Positions 46,485 to 55,099 are shown, counted from the stretch's first letter. The stretch: 64,000 bases of DNA from Polynucleobacter wuianus (GCF_001659725.1 NZ_CP015922.1:2144887-2208886); one strand, 5' to 3'. Notes: generated from the letters alone by a model not told the origin. Numbers and translations are program-made.

Positions 46485-47903
46485 ATGCCCATTAATACTG
46501 ATATTCAAGCAGTAGACGACATCTTCCAAGAGGGGAAAGTTGTTGATGGCTTTGTATTGGGCAAAGAAGTGCATCGCGGCGGTATGGCGAGCCTTTTCTC
46601 AGCAACTAAAGAAGGAATTGATGTCCCGATTCTTTTAAAGATTCCTCGCGTTGGCAGAGATCAGCCAGTTGAAAGTCTGATTGGGTTTGAAACAGAACTC
46701 ACCATTTTGCGCGCCCTCAAAAGCCCTTATGTTCCAAAATTTTTAGGTGCAGGCAATATGGCCACACGCCCCTATATTGCAATGGAACGTGTAGAAGGAC
46801 GACCACTCGAAGACCTCATCAAGGAAGGTAAAGTCTTCACGATTGATGAGGTAGTTCGGATTGGTGCTGACCTTGCCCAGGCGGTCCAATCACTGCACTC
46901 ACAAGATGCCATTCACCTAGATATCAAACCAGAGAATATTCTGATTGATGACAAAGGTAAGTTAACACTAATTGATTTTGGTTTATCGCATCATGCTCGG
47001 TACCCTGACTTGCTTGCTGAAGAAATGCGCAAGGGTGTTGGATCTGCCCCATACATTTCTCCAGAGCAAGTCGCTGGCATTCGATCGGATTCGCGTAGCG
47101 ACATTTATTCCATCGGCGTCATCATGTATGAATTGCTAACTGGCGAGCTGCCTTTTGGCAACCCTCAAACCATGAGTGGTCTCAGAAGGCGTATGTGGGC
47201 AGAACCATTTCCTCCGCGCGCAATTCGCCGAGAAATTCCTCGGTGGTTGCAAGAAGTGATTCTCAGATGTCTAGAGCCGCGCGCTGCCGATCGCTATCAA
47301 AGCGCTGCACGTTTGCGCCAAGTATTACGAGATCCTGAGGGTGTAACACTAACTGAGCGTGCCGATAGAGTAGAGCCACCAAGCTTTTGGGAGAATCTCA
47401 AAGGTCTATTTAAGGCGGTGGGCTATGAGCCATCACCAAGCCCAAGACCAAGCATGGGCAATTACGATGCACCGCTCATGATGGCCGCGATTGATACCCG
47501 CCAATCAGATGAAGGCTTGCGCGAACGCATGCAACTAACTGCAAAGAATTTATTGTTAGCCTATCCAGAGAGTCGCTTGGTTTGCATCAGCACCATTGCG
47601 AGCACGCCAACTTATGAAGGTAAGCACGAGAGTGAAACTGCCAGCGGTATTGTGCGTGGCCACTTAGTACAACTTATGGATTGGGCGAAGCCGCTTAAGC
47701 TTCCGCCAGAAAGAATTTCGTATCACGTGCTCGAAGCGATGGATCCGGCATCACGGATTGTCGAGTTTGCCAAAGACAATGATGCATCGCTTATTTTGAT
47801 TGGGGCTTCACACAAGCTCCCCAATAAAGTTACGCCCTGGCGAACCTCAATGACAAAAATTGTCGAAGAGGCGCCTTGTAGCGTTCATATTGTGCGAACT
47901 TAA
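46485..47903 (+). CDS. Eukaryotic-type Ser/Thr kinase fused to a universal-stress (UspA-like) domain
   Basis: The 472-residue protein has a kinase domain at about 23-290: modified glycine loop GKEVHRGGMASLF, Lys52 in LLKIP, catalytic HLDIKPEN with Asp146 and Asn151 (non-RD, Leu replaces Arg), DFG at 164-166 and SPE at 192-194. A linker of about 40 residues with Pro/Ser follows, then a UspA-like domain (about 331-472; LMMAAIDTR, LILIGASHK, APCSVHIV). The ATP-binding glycine pattern of Usp domains is degenerate. No transmembrane helix, so cytoplasmic. It follows a metallophosphoesterase by 3 bases. Substrates are unknown. Confidence 0.93.
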   Translation: MPINTDIQAVDDIFQEGKVVDGFVLGKEVHRGGMASLFSATKEGIDVPILLKIPRVGRDQPVESLIGFETELTILRALKSPYVPKFLGAGNMATRPYIAMERVEGRPLEDLIKEGKVFTIDEVVRIGADLAQAVQSLHSQDAIHLDIKPENILIDDKGKLTLIDFGLSHHARYPDLLAEEMRKGVGSAPYISPEQVAGIRSDSRSDIYSIGVIMYELLTGELPFGNPQTMSGLRRRMWAEPFPPRAIRREIPRWLQEVILRCLEPRAADRYQSAARLRQVLRDPEGVTLTERADRVEPPSFWENLKGLFKAVGYEPSPSPRPSMGNYDAPLMMAAIDTRQSDEGLRERMQLTAKNLLLAYPESRLVCISTIASTPTYEGKHESETASGIVRGHLVQLMDWAKPLKLPPERISYHVLEAMDPASRIVEFAKDNDASLILIGASHKLPNKVTPWRTSMTKIVEEAPCSVHIVRT

Positions 47904-47906
47904 CTG

Positions 47907-48530
47907 TTACTCATGAAAACGCGGTAGACGCTCTGCGCCTGCTGGTATTTGATACTTAGCCATATTCATCTCCATGGCTAAAAAGGTGTAATAGCCCGCA
48001 ATACCCGCCAAATCAATTGCTCCTTTTTTACCAAAACGCTTTTCTGTTTTAGCAAACGTCACATCCGAGACACGCTTATAGCGTTGTAACTCAATAGTGA
48101 AGTCATAAACAATCGATTCATCTTCACTCATGTCCTCAGGCCTTCTGCCTTCTTTTAAAGCCTCTGCAATTGCAGGCCTTAATCCTGCCTTAATGGCAAT
48201 CGGATAGTGCACATACCACTCATAATCCTGAGTCCACTCACGTGCAGTAATCAAAATAGCAAACTCACTCAGCAGACTATTAAATGCGGAGTTGTAGCGA
48301 AGATAGTCGCCCATAGCACGAGCATTGTTCATGAGTTGTGGACTATGCATTAGCATTGCAAAAGGGCCCCATGGGGCTTTCTTGCGCGCCGCTTCAAATT
48401 CTTGTACAGCCTGCTTTTGCTCTGCGGTGTATTGATCTATTGGAATTTCTGGAAGGCGTGTTTGAGCAAAAACCAATTTACTTAATGTCAGTGTTGCAAT
48501 TAGCAACAAGCAAATTTGCTTTATTTTCAC
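47907..48530 (-). CDS. Exported carboxymuconolactone decarboxylase-family protein
   Basis: The 207 residues start with a Sec signal (about 1-22, ICLLLIATLTLSKLVFA) and continue with a CMD/AhpD-type fold: EFAILITAREWTQDYEWYVHYPIA and ADIAGIAGYY-like DLAGIAGYYTFLAM. Unlike AhpD there is no Cys-x-x-Cys, so peroxidase-linked activity is unlikely. True gamma-carboxymuconolactone decarboxylases are cytoplasmic; the signal peptide points to another role, which I cannot name. It is convergent with the kinase gene (3 bases) and follows dctA by 20. Confidence 0.82.
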   Translation of the reverse strand: MKIKQICLLLIATLTLSKLVFAQTRLPEIPIDQYTAEQKQAVQEFEAARKKAPWGPFAMLMHSPQLMNNARAMGDYLRYNSAFNSLLSEFAILITAREWTQDYEWYVHYPIAIKAGLRPAIAEALKEGRRPEDMSEDESIVYDFTIELQRYKRVSDVTFAKTEKRFGKKGAIDLAGIAGYYTFLAMEMNMAKYQIPAGAERLPRFHE

Positions 48531-48550
48531 TGCGCCCCCAGATAAATGAC

Positions 48551-49879
48551 TTACTTCATCTTCTCTTGTTTCTCATCCAGAATCAGCTCTGGATCTTGAG
48601 CCTCAATCCAATTATCTTTATTGAGAACTTCGGTTAACTGTTTTTTATCCAATTCACCGGTAAATCGAGCAACCACAATCGTGGCCACGCCATTACCAAC
48701 TAAATTCGTTAATGCGCGCGCTTCTGACATAAAGCGGTCAATACCCAAGATAATTGCTAGACCCGCAACAGGAACGTTACCAACTGCAGATAATGTGGCA
48801 GCCAAAACAATAAAGCCGCTTCCAGTAATACCTGCAGCCCCCTTGGAAGTTAACAACAAGACTAGCAATAACGTGATTTGCTGCATGATTGTCATCGGAG
48901 TATCCGTTGCTTGCGCAATAAACACTGCGGCCATTGTTAGGTAGATTGATGTGCCATCTAAATTAAATGAGTAGCCAGTTGGTATCACTAAACCTACACA
49001 GCTTTTCTTGACGCCTAACAGCTCCATTTTTTCCATCATGCGTGGCAAAACAGATTCTGAAGAAGAGGTGCCTAAAACAATTAAGAGCTCTTCTTTGATG
49101 TAGCGCACAAATTTAAAGATGCTAAAGCCGTTGATTCGCGCAATGATGCCCAGCACTACGAAGACGAAAAGCAAGCAAGTGATGTAAAAGGTCCCCATCA
49201 ATTTGCCCAGGGAAAATAAGGAGCCCACGCCGTACTTACCAATCGTAAATGCCATCGCGCCAAAAGCACCAATCGGTGCGAATTTCATGATGATGCCAAT
49301 AATGTCGAACAAGACGTGTGATAATTTTTCGATTAAATCAAATACCAAAGTACCGCGCCCACCAAAGCGATGCAATGCAAATCCAAATAAGACCGCAATG
49401 AACAGCACTTGTAAAATTTCACCTTTGGCAAATGCATCCACTGCTGTACTTGGAATAATGTTTAGCAAAAACTCGGTTGTAGTACCCATTTTTCCTGGGC
49501 CGGTATAAGCAGCAATGCCTTTGGTATCCAAGCTGGCCGGATCAATGTTCATGCCTGCACCAGGCTGTAACACGTTCACGACAATCAGACCAACGATTAG
49601 AGCAATCGTACTGACGATTTCAAAATAGAGAAGTGCAATACCGCCAGTTTTGCCAACCTTCTTCATATCTTCCATACCAGCAATGCCGACCACTACCGTA
49701 CAAAAGATGATTGGTGCGATCAGCATCTTGATGCCTTTGATGAAGGCATCTCCAAAGGGTTTCATTTCCGTTCCTAGGGATGGGTACAAATGACCCAGCA
49801 AAACACCTAGGACAACGGCAACAAGCACCTGAAAGTAAAGGATTTTATAGATTGGTGGCTTTTTTAAAGTAACTGTCAT
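48551..49879 (-). CDS. dctA: C4-dicarboxylate:cation symporter
   Basis: DAACS-family importer for succinate, fumarate and malate. The 442 residues show LGVLLGHLYP, the serine-rich hairpin GTSSSESVLPRMMEKM near 270 (GTSSSESVLPRM), PTGYSFNLDGTSIYLTMA near 299 (PTGYSFNLDGTSIY) and LLLTSKGAAGITGSGFIVLA near 340 (SKGAAGITGSGF), which are diagnostic for DctA. It suits a heterotroph living on small organic acids. The upstream divergent region includes a 7-bp hairpin at 49932-49948. Confidence 0.94.
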   Translation of the reverse strand: MTVTLKKPPIYKILYFQVLVAVVLGVLLGHLYPSLGTEMKPFGDAFIKGIKMLIAPIIFCTVVVGIAGMEDMKKVGKTGGIALLYFEIVSTIALIVGLIVVNVLQPGAGMNIDPASLDTKGIAAYTGPGKMGTTTEFLLNIIPSTAVDAFAKGEILQVLFIAVLFGFALHRFGGRGTLVFDLIEKLSHVLFDIIGIIMKFAPIGAFGAMAFTIGKYGVGSLFSLGKLMGTFYITCLLFVFVVLGIIARINGFSIFKFVRYIKEELLIVLGTSSSESVLPRMMEKMELLGVKKSCVGLVIPTGYSFNLDGTSIYLTMAAVFIAQATDTPMTIMQQITLLLVLLLTSKGAAGITGSGFIVLAATLSAVGNVPVAGLAIILGIDRFMSEARALTNLVGNGVATIVVARFTGELDKKQLTEVLNKDNWIEAQDPELILDEKQEKMK

Positions 49880-49931
49880 TGCATCTTCCTTTATTAGGCT
49901 TTCAGTAATACTGTAGTGTAGTCAATCTGAA

Positions 49932-49948
49932 ATGGTGCTCCGCACCAT
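49932..49948. repeat. 7-bp inverted repeat between dctA and the pseudouridine synthase gene
   Basis: atggtgc-tcc-gcaccat is a perfect dyad in the 100-base divergent region before the start at 49980. It may be an operator for dctA or a leader hairpin of the plus-strand gene. Confidence 0.4.
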
Positions 49949-49979
49949 GTGCACTCGGGCTTTATCGGATAATGCAGTG

Positions 49980-50717
49980 ATGGAAGAAAAAGTTCGTGTT
50001 TCTAAATTGCTATCTGAGTTGGGTCTATGTTCAAGACGTGAGGCCGACTCTTATATTGAGCAGGGCTTAGTCACCGTTGATGGTGAAGTAGTTAATGAGC
50101 TTGGGGTTAGAGCCTATCGCCATCAAAAGATTGAATTGCAATCAGGCGCTAAAGCACAACAAGCATCACGCATTACCGTCATCCTCAATAAACCAGTAGG
50201 CTATATATCGCATTACGATGACGAACAAGAATATCAACCAGCTGCATCATTAATTACCCCTGACAATTACTTTGCTAGCCACCTCGATAAGGGCAGAAAC
50301 CCCCGCTTTAACACCAAGGGACTGGCGCCCGCAGGTCGATTGGACATTGACTCTACTGGCTTGCTTGTCTTAACCCAAGACGGGCGCATCGCTAAACTTC
50401 TCATCGGTGAAAACAGTCCGATTGAAAAGGAATATTTAGTCCGCGTTGAAGGCGCGCTCTCTTTTGAAGATTTAGATCGCCTCAAACATGGCCTCTCCTT
50501 AGATGGAGTTGTACTTAAACAAGCACAGGTAAGTTGGCAGAATGAGGATCAATTACGGTTCGTGCTGCGCGAAGGTCGCAAGCGTCAAATACGTCGCATG
50601 TGCGAAATGGTAGGACTAAAAGTTTTGGGCTTAAAACGCGTCAGAATGGGTCGCATCTCTTTGGGACCACTACCGCCTGGCCAATGGCGATTTCTAAGGC
50701 CAGAAGAGCAGTTCTAA
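49980..50717 (+). CDS. Ribosomal large/small subunit pseudouridine synthase (RsuA/RluB/RluF family)
   Basis: Isomerises uridine in rRNA. An N-terminal S4 RNA-binding domain (VRVSKLLSELGLCSRREADSYI) is followed by the catalytic domain with LNKPVGYISH, the catalytic Asp motif GRLDIDSTGLLVLTQDG and the family motif EGRKRQIRRMCEMVG. The RluF-like spacing (KPVGYISHYDD and NPRFNTKGLAPAGRLD) suggests a 23S rRNA target, but RluB or RsuA specificity cannot be excluded. The ATG at 49980 gives 245 residues; starts upstream lie in the hairpin region. Confidence 0.9.
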   Translation: MEEKVRVSKLLSELGLCSRREADSYIEQGLVTVDGEVVNELGVRAYRHQKIELQSGAKAQQASRITVILNKPVGYISHYDDEQEYQPAASLITPDNYFASHLDKGRNPRFNTKGLAPAGRLDIDSTGLLVLTQDGRIAKLLIGENSPIEKEYLVRVEGALSFEDLDRLKHGLSLDGVVLKQAQVSWQNEDQLRFVLREGRKRQIRRMCEMVGLKVLGLKRVRMGRISLGPLPPGQWRFLRPEEQF

Positions 50718-50724
50718 AAGGCTC

Positions 50725-50744
50725 GGACGCTTATAATTGCGTCC
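50725..50744. repeat. 6-bp hairpin between the pseudouridine synthase gene and prfC
   Basis: ggacgc-ttataatt-gcgtcc forms a hairpin whose loop contains TATAAT. It could end the upstream transcript or act in the prfC leader; TATAAT could also be a -10 box placing a transcript start near 50744. Confidence 0.35.
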
Positions 50745-50752
50745 GTACTTAG

Positions 50753-52402
50753 ATTAACCAGCGCAGACTTACCATCGATACCACCGCCTCCAGCACTCCA
50801 GCCGCAGAAGTACTTAGACGTCGCAGCTTTGCCATCATCTCTCACCCAGATGCGGGTAAAACGACCCTGACTGAAAAACTGTTGCTGTACGCTGGTGCAA
50901 TTCAGATTGCGGGTAGCGTTAAAGCACGCAAAGCCAGTAGACATGCAACCTCTGACTGGATGGAAATTGAAAAGCAGCGCGGCATCTCGGTAGCCAGTTC
51001 TGTAATGCAGATGGAATATCGCGACTGCATTATTAACTTGCTTGATACCCCAGGACACCAAGACTTCTCTGAAGATACTTATCGTGTATTAACTGCAGTT
51101 GACTCCGCCTTGATGGTGATCGATGCGGCGAACGGCGTTGAATCACAAACCTTAAGGCTCTTAGAAGTTTGTCGTGCGCGCAATACACCTATCGTCACAT
51201 TCATTAATAAGATGGATCGTGAGGTAAAGCCGCCTATGGAGTTAATGGATGAAATTGAATCTGCACTTGGAATTGAAGTTGTGCCATTTACATGGCCCGT
51301 GGGCATGGGCAAATCTTTTGCTGGCGTGATCGATATTGCCAACATGCGAATGCGGATGTTTAAGGCTGGTGAGGATCGTGTAACCGAAGATTCACATGTG
51401 GTGGTGGACGTTAATGATCCCACCTTAAAAGAGCGCCTCGGTATAGACTTAGAAAATGCATTAGCAGAAGTTGAGCTCATCAAAGAGGCAATGCCAGTAT
51501 TTGATCGTGAGGCATTTTTAGCGGGGCGCCAGTCGCCAGTTTTCTTTGGCTCAGCGATTAATAATTTTGGTGTGCGAGAAATTCTGAATACCTTGGTTGA
51601 ACTGGCACCATCTCCTGGTTCGCGTAAAGCATTACAACGCGAAGTCAGTCCTGCTGAAAATAAATTCTCAGCAGTGGTTTTCAAAATTCAGGCAAATATG
51701 GATCCGGCACATCGTGACCGCGTGGCATTTTTACGCATCTGCTCAGGGCACTTTCAGCGCGGTATGAAACTAAAGATATGTCGTAATGGCAAAGAGGTCC
51801 GCACTAACAACGCTCTGTCATTCCTGTCGCAGCGCCGTGACATTCTGGATGAGGCCTTTCCAGGTGACATTATTGGCCTACCAAATCATGGCCTGCTGCG
51901 CTTGGGCGACACGCTGACTGAGGGTGAGCAGTTGCAATTTACTGGCTTGCCATTTTTCGCCCCTGAAATTTTCCGCATGGTTGAATCCGCAGATCCTCTG
52001 CGCTCTAAGCAATTAAGAACAGGTCTCATGCAACTTGGAGAAGAAGGTGCTATTCAAGTATTTAGGCCTATGGCTGGCGGTACGATGCTGCTAGGCGCCT
52101 TCGGACAATTGCAATTTGAAGTTGTAAGCCACCGTCTTCAGACTGAATATGGCGCTGAAGTCCGCCTACTTCCAGCCCGCTATAGCCTAGCCCGCTGGGT
52201 CAGCTCAGATGATCCTGTGGCATTGAAAAAATTTACACAAGAAAATATTCACCGAATGGCCGAAGACGTTGTTGGCGCTTCAGTATTTTTGGGCTCTCAT
52301 AAATCAGAATTAGATGTTGCTCAGCAGCGCTGGGAATCCATACAATTCCATGCACTCAGGGAGCATGCTGGTCTGATTTATCAATCAGATCTCGCTGGCT
52401 AA
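50753..52402 (+). CDS. prfC: Peptide chain release factor 3, start codon uncertain
   Basis: GTPase that recycles RF1/RF2 from the ribosome. G1 is SHPDAGKTT, switch II DTPGHQDFSEDTYR and G4 NKMD, with the RF3 C-terminal domains (FKIQANMDPAHRDRVAFLRI, QVFRPMAGG, ARWVSSDDP) complete. The frame is open from 50753, after a TAG at 50750. Between there and the P-loop there is no ATG, GTG or TTG: the first is TTG at 50882, beyond the P-loop, which would destroy the GTPase. The start must be a rare codon such as ATT at 50753 or ATC at 50774, or the sequence has an error. E. coli RF3 has 529 residues; this frame allows up to 549. Confidence 0.85.
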   Translation: MNQRRLTIDTTASSTPAAEVLRRRSFAIISHPDAGKTTLTEKLLLYAGAIQIAGSVKARKASRHATSDWMEIEKQRGISVASSVMQMEYRDCIINLLDTPGHQDFSEDTYRVLTAVDSALMVIDAANGVESQTLRLLEVCRARNTPIVTFINKMDREVKPPMELMDEIESALGIEVVPFTWPVGMGKSFAGVIDIANMRMRMFKAGEDRVTEDSHVVVDVNDPTLKERLGIDLENALAEVELIKEAMPVFDREAFLAGRQSPVFFGSAINNFGVREILNTLVELAPSPGSRKALQREVSPAENKFSAVVFKIQANMDPAHRDRVAFLRICSGHFQRGMKLKICRNGKEVRTNNALSFLSQRRDILDEAFPGDIIGLPNHGLLRLGDTLTEGEQLQFTGLPFFAPEIFRMVESADPLRSKQLRTGLMQLGEEGAIQVFRPMAGGTMLLGAFGQLQFEVVSHRLQTEYGAEVRLLPARYSLARWVSSDDPVALKKFTQENIHRMAEDVVGASVFLGSHKSELDVAQQRWESIQFHALREHAGLIYQSDLAG

Positions 52403-52409
52403 TAACAAT

Positions 52410-52646
52410 TTATTGGCGGGCGAAGTTACAGTTAAATACTGCTACCAAAGAGGAGTCGGTGCTTTTAAAAGAAGCTGTCTTGCCATATTGCGCGCAATAA
52501 GCATTTGCTTTTTGAGTTAGCTGCTCGATCGACTCGCCGCTACTATTTAAAAACGTGACATGATTGGCATCAGATGCATCCGTATAGACTGCGGTACAGG
52601 CTATTAATATAAGGCCGCAGGCTGCAAATAATAAGAGTGTTTTCAC
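52410..52646 (-). CDS. Small hypothetical lipoprotein
   Basis: The 78 residues begin with a lipoprotein signal ending LIAC (Cys17), followed by a small secreted domain with Cys50 and Cys73-type residues (AYCAQYG, VFNCNFA) that could form a disulfide. No family was recognised. It starts within the last bases of the DUF2798-type gene (4-base overlap). Confidence 0.75.
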   Translation of the reverse strand: MKTLLLFAACGLILIACTAVYTDASDANHVTFLNSSGESIEQLTQKANAYCAQYGKTASFKSTDSSLVAVFNCNFARQ

Positions 52647-52876
52647 TTTGATCCTTTTAATTTCTCAATGATCGCTGCAGTGACCTTGGTCGCAAATGGT
52701 CTGTAGATCAGGATGCAAATAATAGCCACAGGGTAAGCAACGGACCAAATCTCAAACCAGACTGCAAAAAAATTATCTGCGGGTCCAATTCGCACAAAAG
52801 TGGTCGCCAGGGTAATGCTCGATGACATTAAAAAGCCCATCACTAGGGAAAAGATAAAACTAGGAAGATTCATCAT
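52643..52876 (-). CDS. DUF2798-type small membrane protein
   Basis: A 77-residue protein with two transmembrane helices (about 5-27 and 40-62), matching the small DUF2798 type (FSLVMGFLMSSSITL, FAVWFEIWSVAYPVAI, RPFATKVTA). Function unknown. It overlaps the next lipoprotein gene by 4 bases. Confidence 0.8.
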   Translation of the reverse strand: MMNLPSFIFSLVMGFLMSSSITLATTFVRIGPADNFFAVWFEIWSVAYPVAIICILIYRPFATKVTAAIIEKLKGSK

Positions 52877-53003
52877 CCCTCAATCATAGCGCCTGAGCTT
52901 TTTAACTGTTATGCTGAATCGTGGTCACTATCTCGCGCCCTACATAGGGGAATCTTCCGGACAACACTCCTAGATTCATCACTCCTTCACCCTAGGAATC
53001 AGA

Positions 53004-53186
53004 ATGGCTGTAGGCCAAAATCAAAAGAACAGAAAAAACGACCCTATGCTCACAAAAACAGGCAAAACACGCCTTGGGCCCCTTAACCCAGCTCAGCTCA
53101 CCAAGCTCATGGAAAGCAGTACGAAACCAAAAGAGAAAAGCAAAATTTTGCGAGCGCTCAACAAAATACAAGTGGTTCCAGCATAA
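53004..53186 (+). CDS. Small basic protein of unknown function (60 aa)
   Basis: The ATG has AGGAA 5 bases upstream and the stop is followed within 6 bases by a strong intrinsic terminator, so this short frame is probably a true single-gene unit. The product is rich in Lys, Asn and Arg (MAVGQNQKNRKNDPM), with PLNPAQLTKLMESS and KSKILRALNKIQVV at the end. No cysteines, no membrane helix and no family recognised. A ribosome- or nucleic-acid-associated role would fit the charge, but that is speculation. Confidence 0.7.
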   Translation: MAVGQNQKNRKNDPMLTKTGKTRLGPLNPAQLTKLMESSTKPKEKSKILRALNKIQVVPA

Positions 53187-53192
53187 ATACTC

Positions 53193-53216
53193 AGCCCCGT
53201 TTATCGGGGCTTTTTT
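53193..53216 (+). terminator. Intrinsic terminator after the 60-aa gene
   Basis: agccccg (53193-53199) pairs with cggggct (53205-53211) around tttat, followed by five more T. There is no A-run on the other side, so it serves the plus strand. Confidence 0.88.
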
Positions 53217-53225
53217 ATCTACAAC

Positions 53226-54122
53226 TTAATTACGCTTCACCAACATTTTTTTACTCAAGATTACAGTCGATACGACTAAGAAAGCAAACACCATATTCAT
53301 TACAGTAAGGTGATCGCCTAAGAAAATGCTGGCGGCCAATAAAGTACAAAATGGTTGAATTAGCTGTACCTGGCTAACCCGTGCAATTCCCCCAATCGCT
53401 AGACCTTCGTACCAAAAGAAAAATCCCAAAAACATCGGAAATATACTTAAGTAAACAAAACTGGTCCATGCAACAAGATCCGCATTCCAATATTCGGCAT
53501 TAAATGTGAGATAGGACATCACGATATTGATCGGCAATGAAATGACTAAAGCCCAAGAAATCACTGCGCGGGGATTCATCTTGCGAGACAGTTCACCACC
53601 CTCAACATAACCAATGCAAGCACAAATACCACCAAGTACTAAGAGTCCATCAATATGAGTAAAGCTACCAGCATTTTTGAGGAGCGCATAAAGAACCACT
53701 AAGGCAGCGCCCAATAAAGAAACCAGCCAAAAACCCAGTGAAGGCCGCTCTTTAAAGCGAAGCACACCAATGACCGTCGTGGCTAATGGCATCATTCCCA
53801 AAATAACAGCGCCATGAGATGAAGAACCCTCCTTCATAGCAACCGTTGTAAAAATTGGAAAGCCAAAAACAACGCCCAGTGCAATCACAGCAAATTTTGC
53901 AAGGTCTGTTTTGCTGGGCAAAGGTGATTGGGTGAAAAGCAAATAGGCTAAGGCAACCATACCTGCCAAAAGAGCTCTACCAAATGCAATAAAGTAAGGA
54001 TCAAAGCTTAAAACAGCGACCTTACTGACAGGTAAAGTTAAGCTAAATATGAGAATGCCGATAAATCCAATCAACATTCCCTTGCTCTCTCTATTCACTT
54101 TTACCTTTTGTAAATTATTCAA
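53226..54122 (-). CDS. DMT superfamily transporter (EamA)
   Basis: A 298-residue inner-membrane carrier with about ten helices in two EamA repeats (FIGILIFSLTLPVSKVAVL, GVVFGFPIFTTVAMKEGSSSHGAVIL; second repeat ILGGICACIGYVEGG, VQLIQPFCTLLAASIFLGD, given as short pieces of the frame). The substrate is unknown; relatives export amino acids or metabolites. It converges on the terminator of the 60-aa gene and starts 46 bases from the divergent MOSC gene. Confidence 0.87.
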   Translation of the reverse strand: MNNLQKVKVNRESKGMLIGFIGILIFSLTLPVSKVAVLSFDPYFIAFGRALLAGMVALAYLLFTQSPLPSKTDLAKFAVIALGVVFGFPIFTTVAMKEGSSSHGAVILGMMPLATTVIGVLRFKERPSLGFWLVSLLGAALVVLYALLKNAGSFTHIDGLLVLGGICACIGYVEGGELSRKMNPRAVISWALVISLPINIVMSYLTFNAEYWNADLVAWTSFVYLSIFPMFLGFFFWYEGLAIGGIARVSQVQLIQPFCTLLAASIFLGDHLTVMNMVFAFLVVSTVILSKKMLVKRN

Positions 54123-54168
54123 ACCATTGTATTAATAAAGCTGGGTTGATGGGCTGTAATATACAAAG

Positions 54169-54681
54169 ATGATCAAACCCTGTGCCCATATTCAAGCTAT
54201 TTATATCGCTCCTAAGGCTGGAGCAGCAATGGCCTCTGTTAGGCATGTAGAGTTGATTAAGGAAGGCATTCAAGGCGATCGCTATGCTATTGGCACTGGA
54301 GCTTACTCAAAAGTCATTCCCGCCAAGATCCGTCATATTAGTCTCATTACACAAGCCGGCATTAATACTTCCAACGAATCACTGATGGCAAGCGGCGAGC
54401 CAACCTTTACAGCCGCTCAAACCCGTAGGAATATTGTGATTGCCAATATGAGTGCCAATGAACTCAATGCTCTGGTGGATCGCACGTTTAAATTAGGCAA
54501 TCTAAACTTTAAAGGCGTGGAGTTATGTGCCCCATGCCAAAGACCTGCTCAACTACTAAAAAAGCAAAACTTTTTGGATGCGTTTGAAGGTCGTGGTGGC
54601 TTGCGTGCAGAAATATTACAAATTGGCAACATCTCCGTTGGAGATGAATTACATTTTGATTCTGGGGAAACCGATGATTAG
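54169..54681 (+). CDS. MOSC domain protein
   Basis: The MOSC domain (molybdenum cofactor sulfurase C-terminal type) is shown by GIQGDRYAIGTGAYSK, RHISLITQAG, RRNIVI and the conserved Cys segment GVELCAPCQRP near 120. Such stand-alone proteins of 170 residues resemble YiiM, which can use molybdopterin to reduce hydroxylated purines; the substrate here is unknown. The gene overlaps the following GNAT gene by 8 bases. Confidence 0.9.
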   Translation: MIKPCAHIQAIYIAPKAGAAMASVRHVELIKEGIQGDRYAIGTGAYSKVIPAKIRHISLITQAGINTSNESLMASGEPTFTAAQTRRNIVIANMSANELNALVDRTFKLGNLNFKGVELCAPCQRPAQLLKKQNFLDAFEGRGGLRAEILQIGNISVGDELHFDSGETDD

Positions 54682-55069
54682 CTACCACGATGATGCAATC
54701 ATTAGTGCTGAACAAGCAATTGATCTTTATACACGCTCTACTCTTGGGGAGCGTCGCCCCATTCATAACACAGAAACTTTTGAGGCCATGCTTAAAAACG
54801 CTAACCTCACTATAACGGCATGGGATGGAGATAAGCTTATAGGCATTTCACGAACGTTAACTGACTTTGCCTATGTTGCCTATCTTGCTGACTTGGCTGT
54901 AGATCAAGTCTATCAACGTTCGGGTATTGGGAAAAAGCTGATTTCTGAAACACAATCTCGACTTGGCTCGGATTGCATGATTGTTCTTTTGGCTGCGCCC
55001 AAGGCAAATGATTACTACAAACACATTGGCTTTGAACACAATCCTCGAGCTTGGACGCTCAAAAAATAA
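54674..55069 (+). CDS. GNAT family N-acetyltransferase
   Basis: A 131-residue acetyltransferase with the acetyl-CoA motif LAVDQVYQRSGIGKKLISETQ near 78 (VYQRSGIGKKLI) and the end motif YYKHIGFEHN. The ATG at 54674 has GGGGAAA upstream and overlaps the MOSC gene by 8 bases; a longer frame opening earlier lacks support. The substrate is unknown. Confidence 0.9.
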   Translation: MISYHDDAIISAEQAIDLYTRSTLGERRPIHNTETFEAMLKNANLTITAWDGDKLIGISRTLTDFAYVAYLADLAVDQVYQRSGIGKKLISETQSRLGSDCMIVLLAAPKANDYYKHIGFEHNPRAWTLKK

Positions 55070-55099
55070 CAGCGACACATTGAGCCTTATCATTACTGC

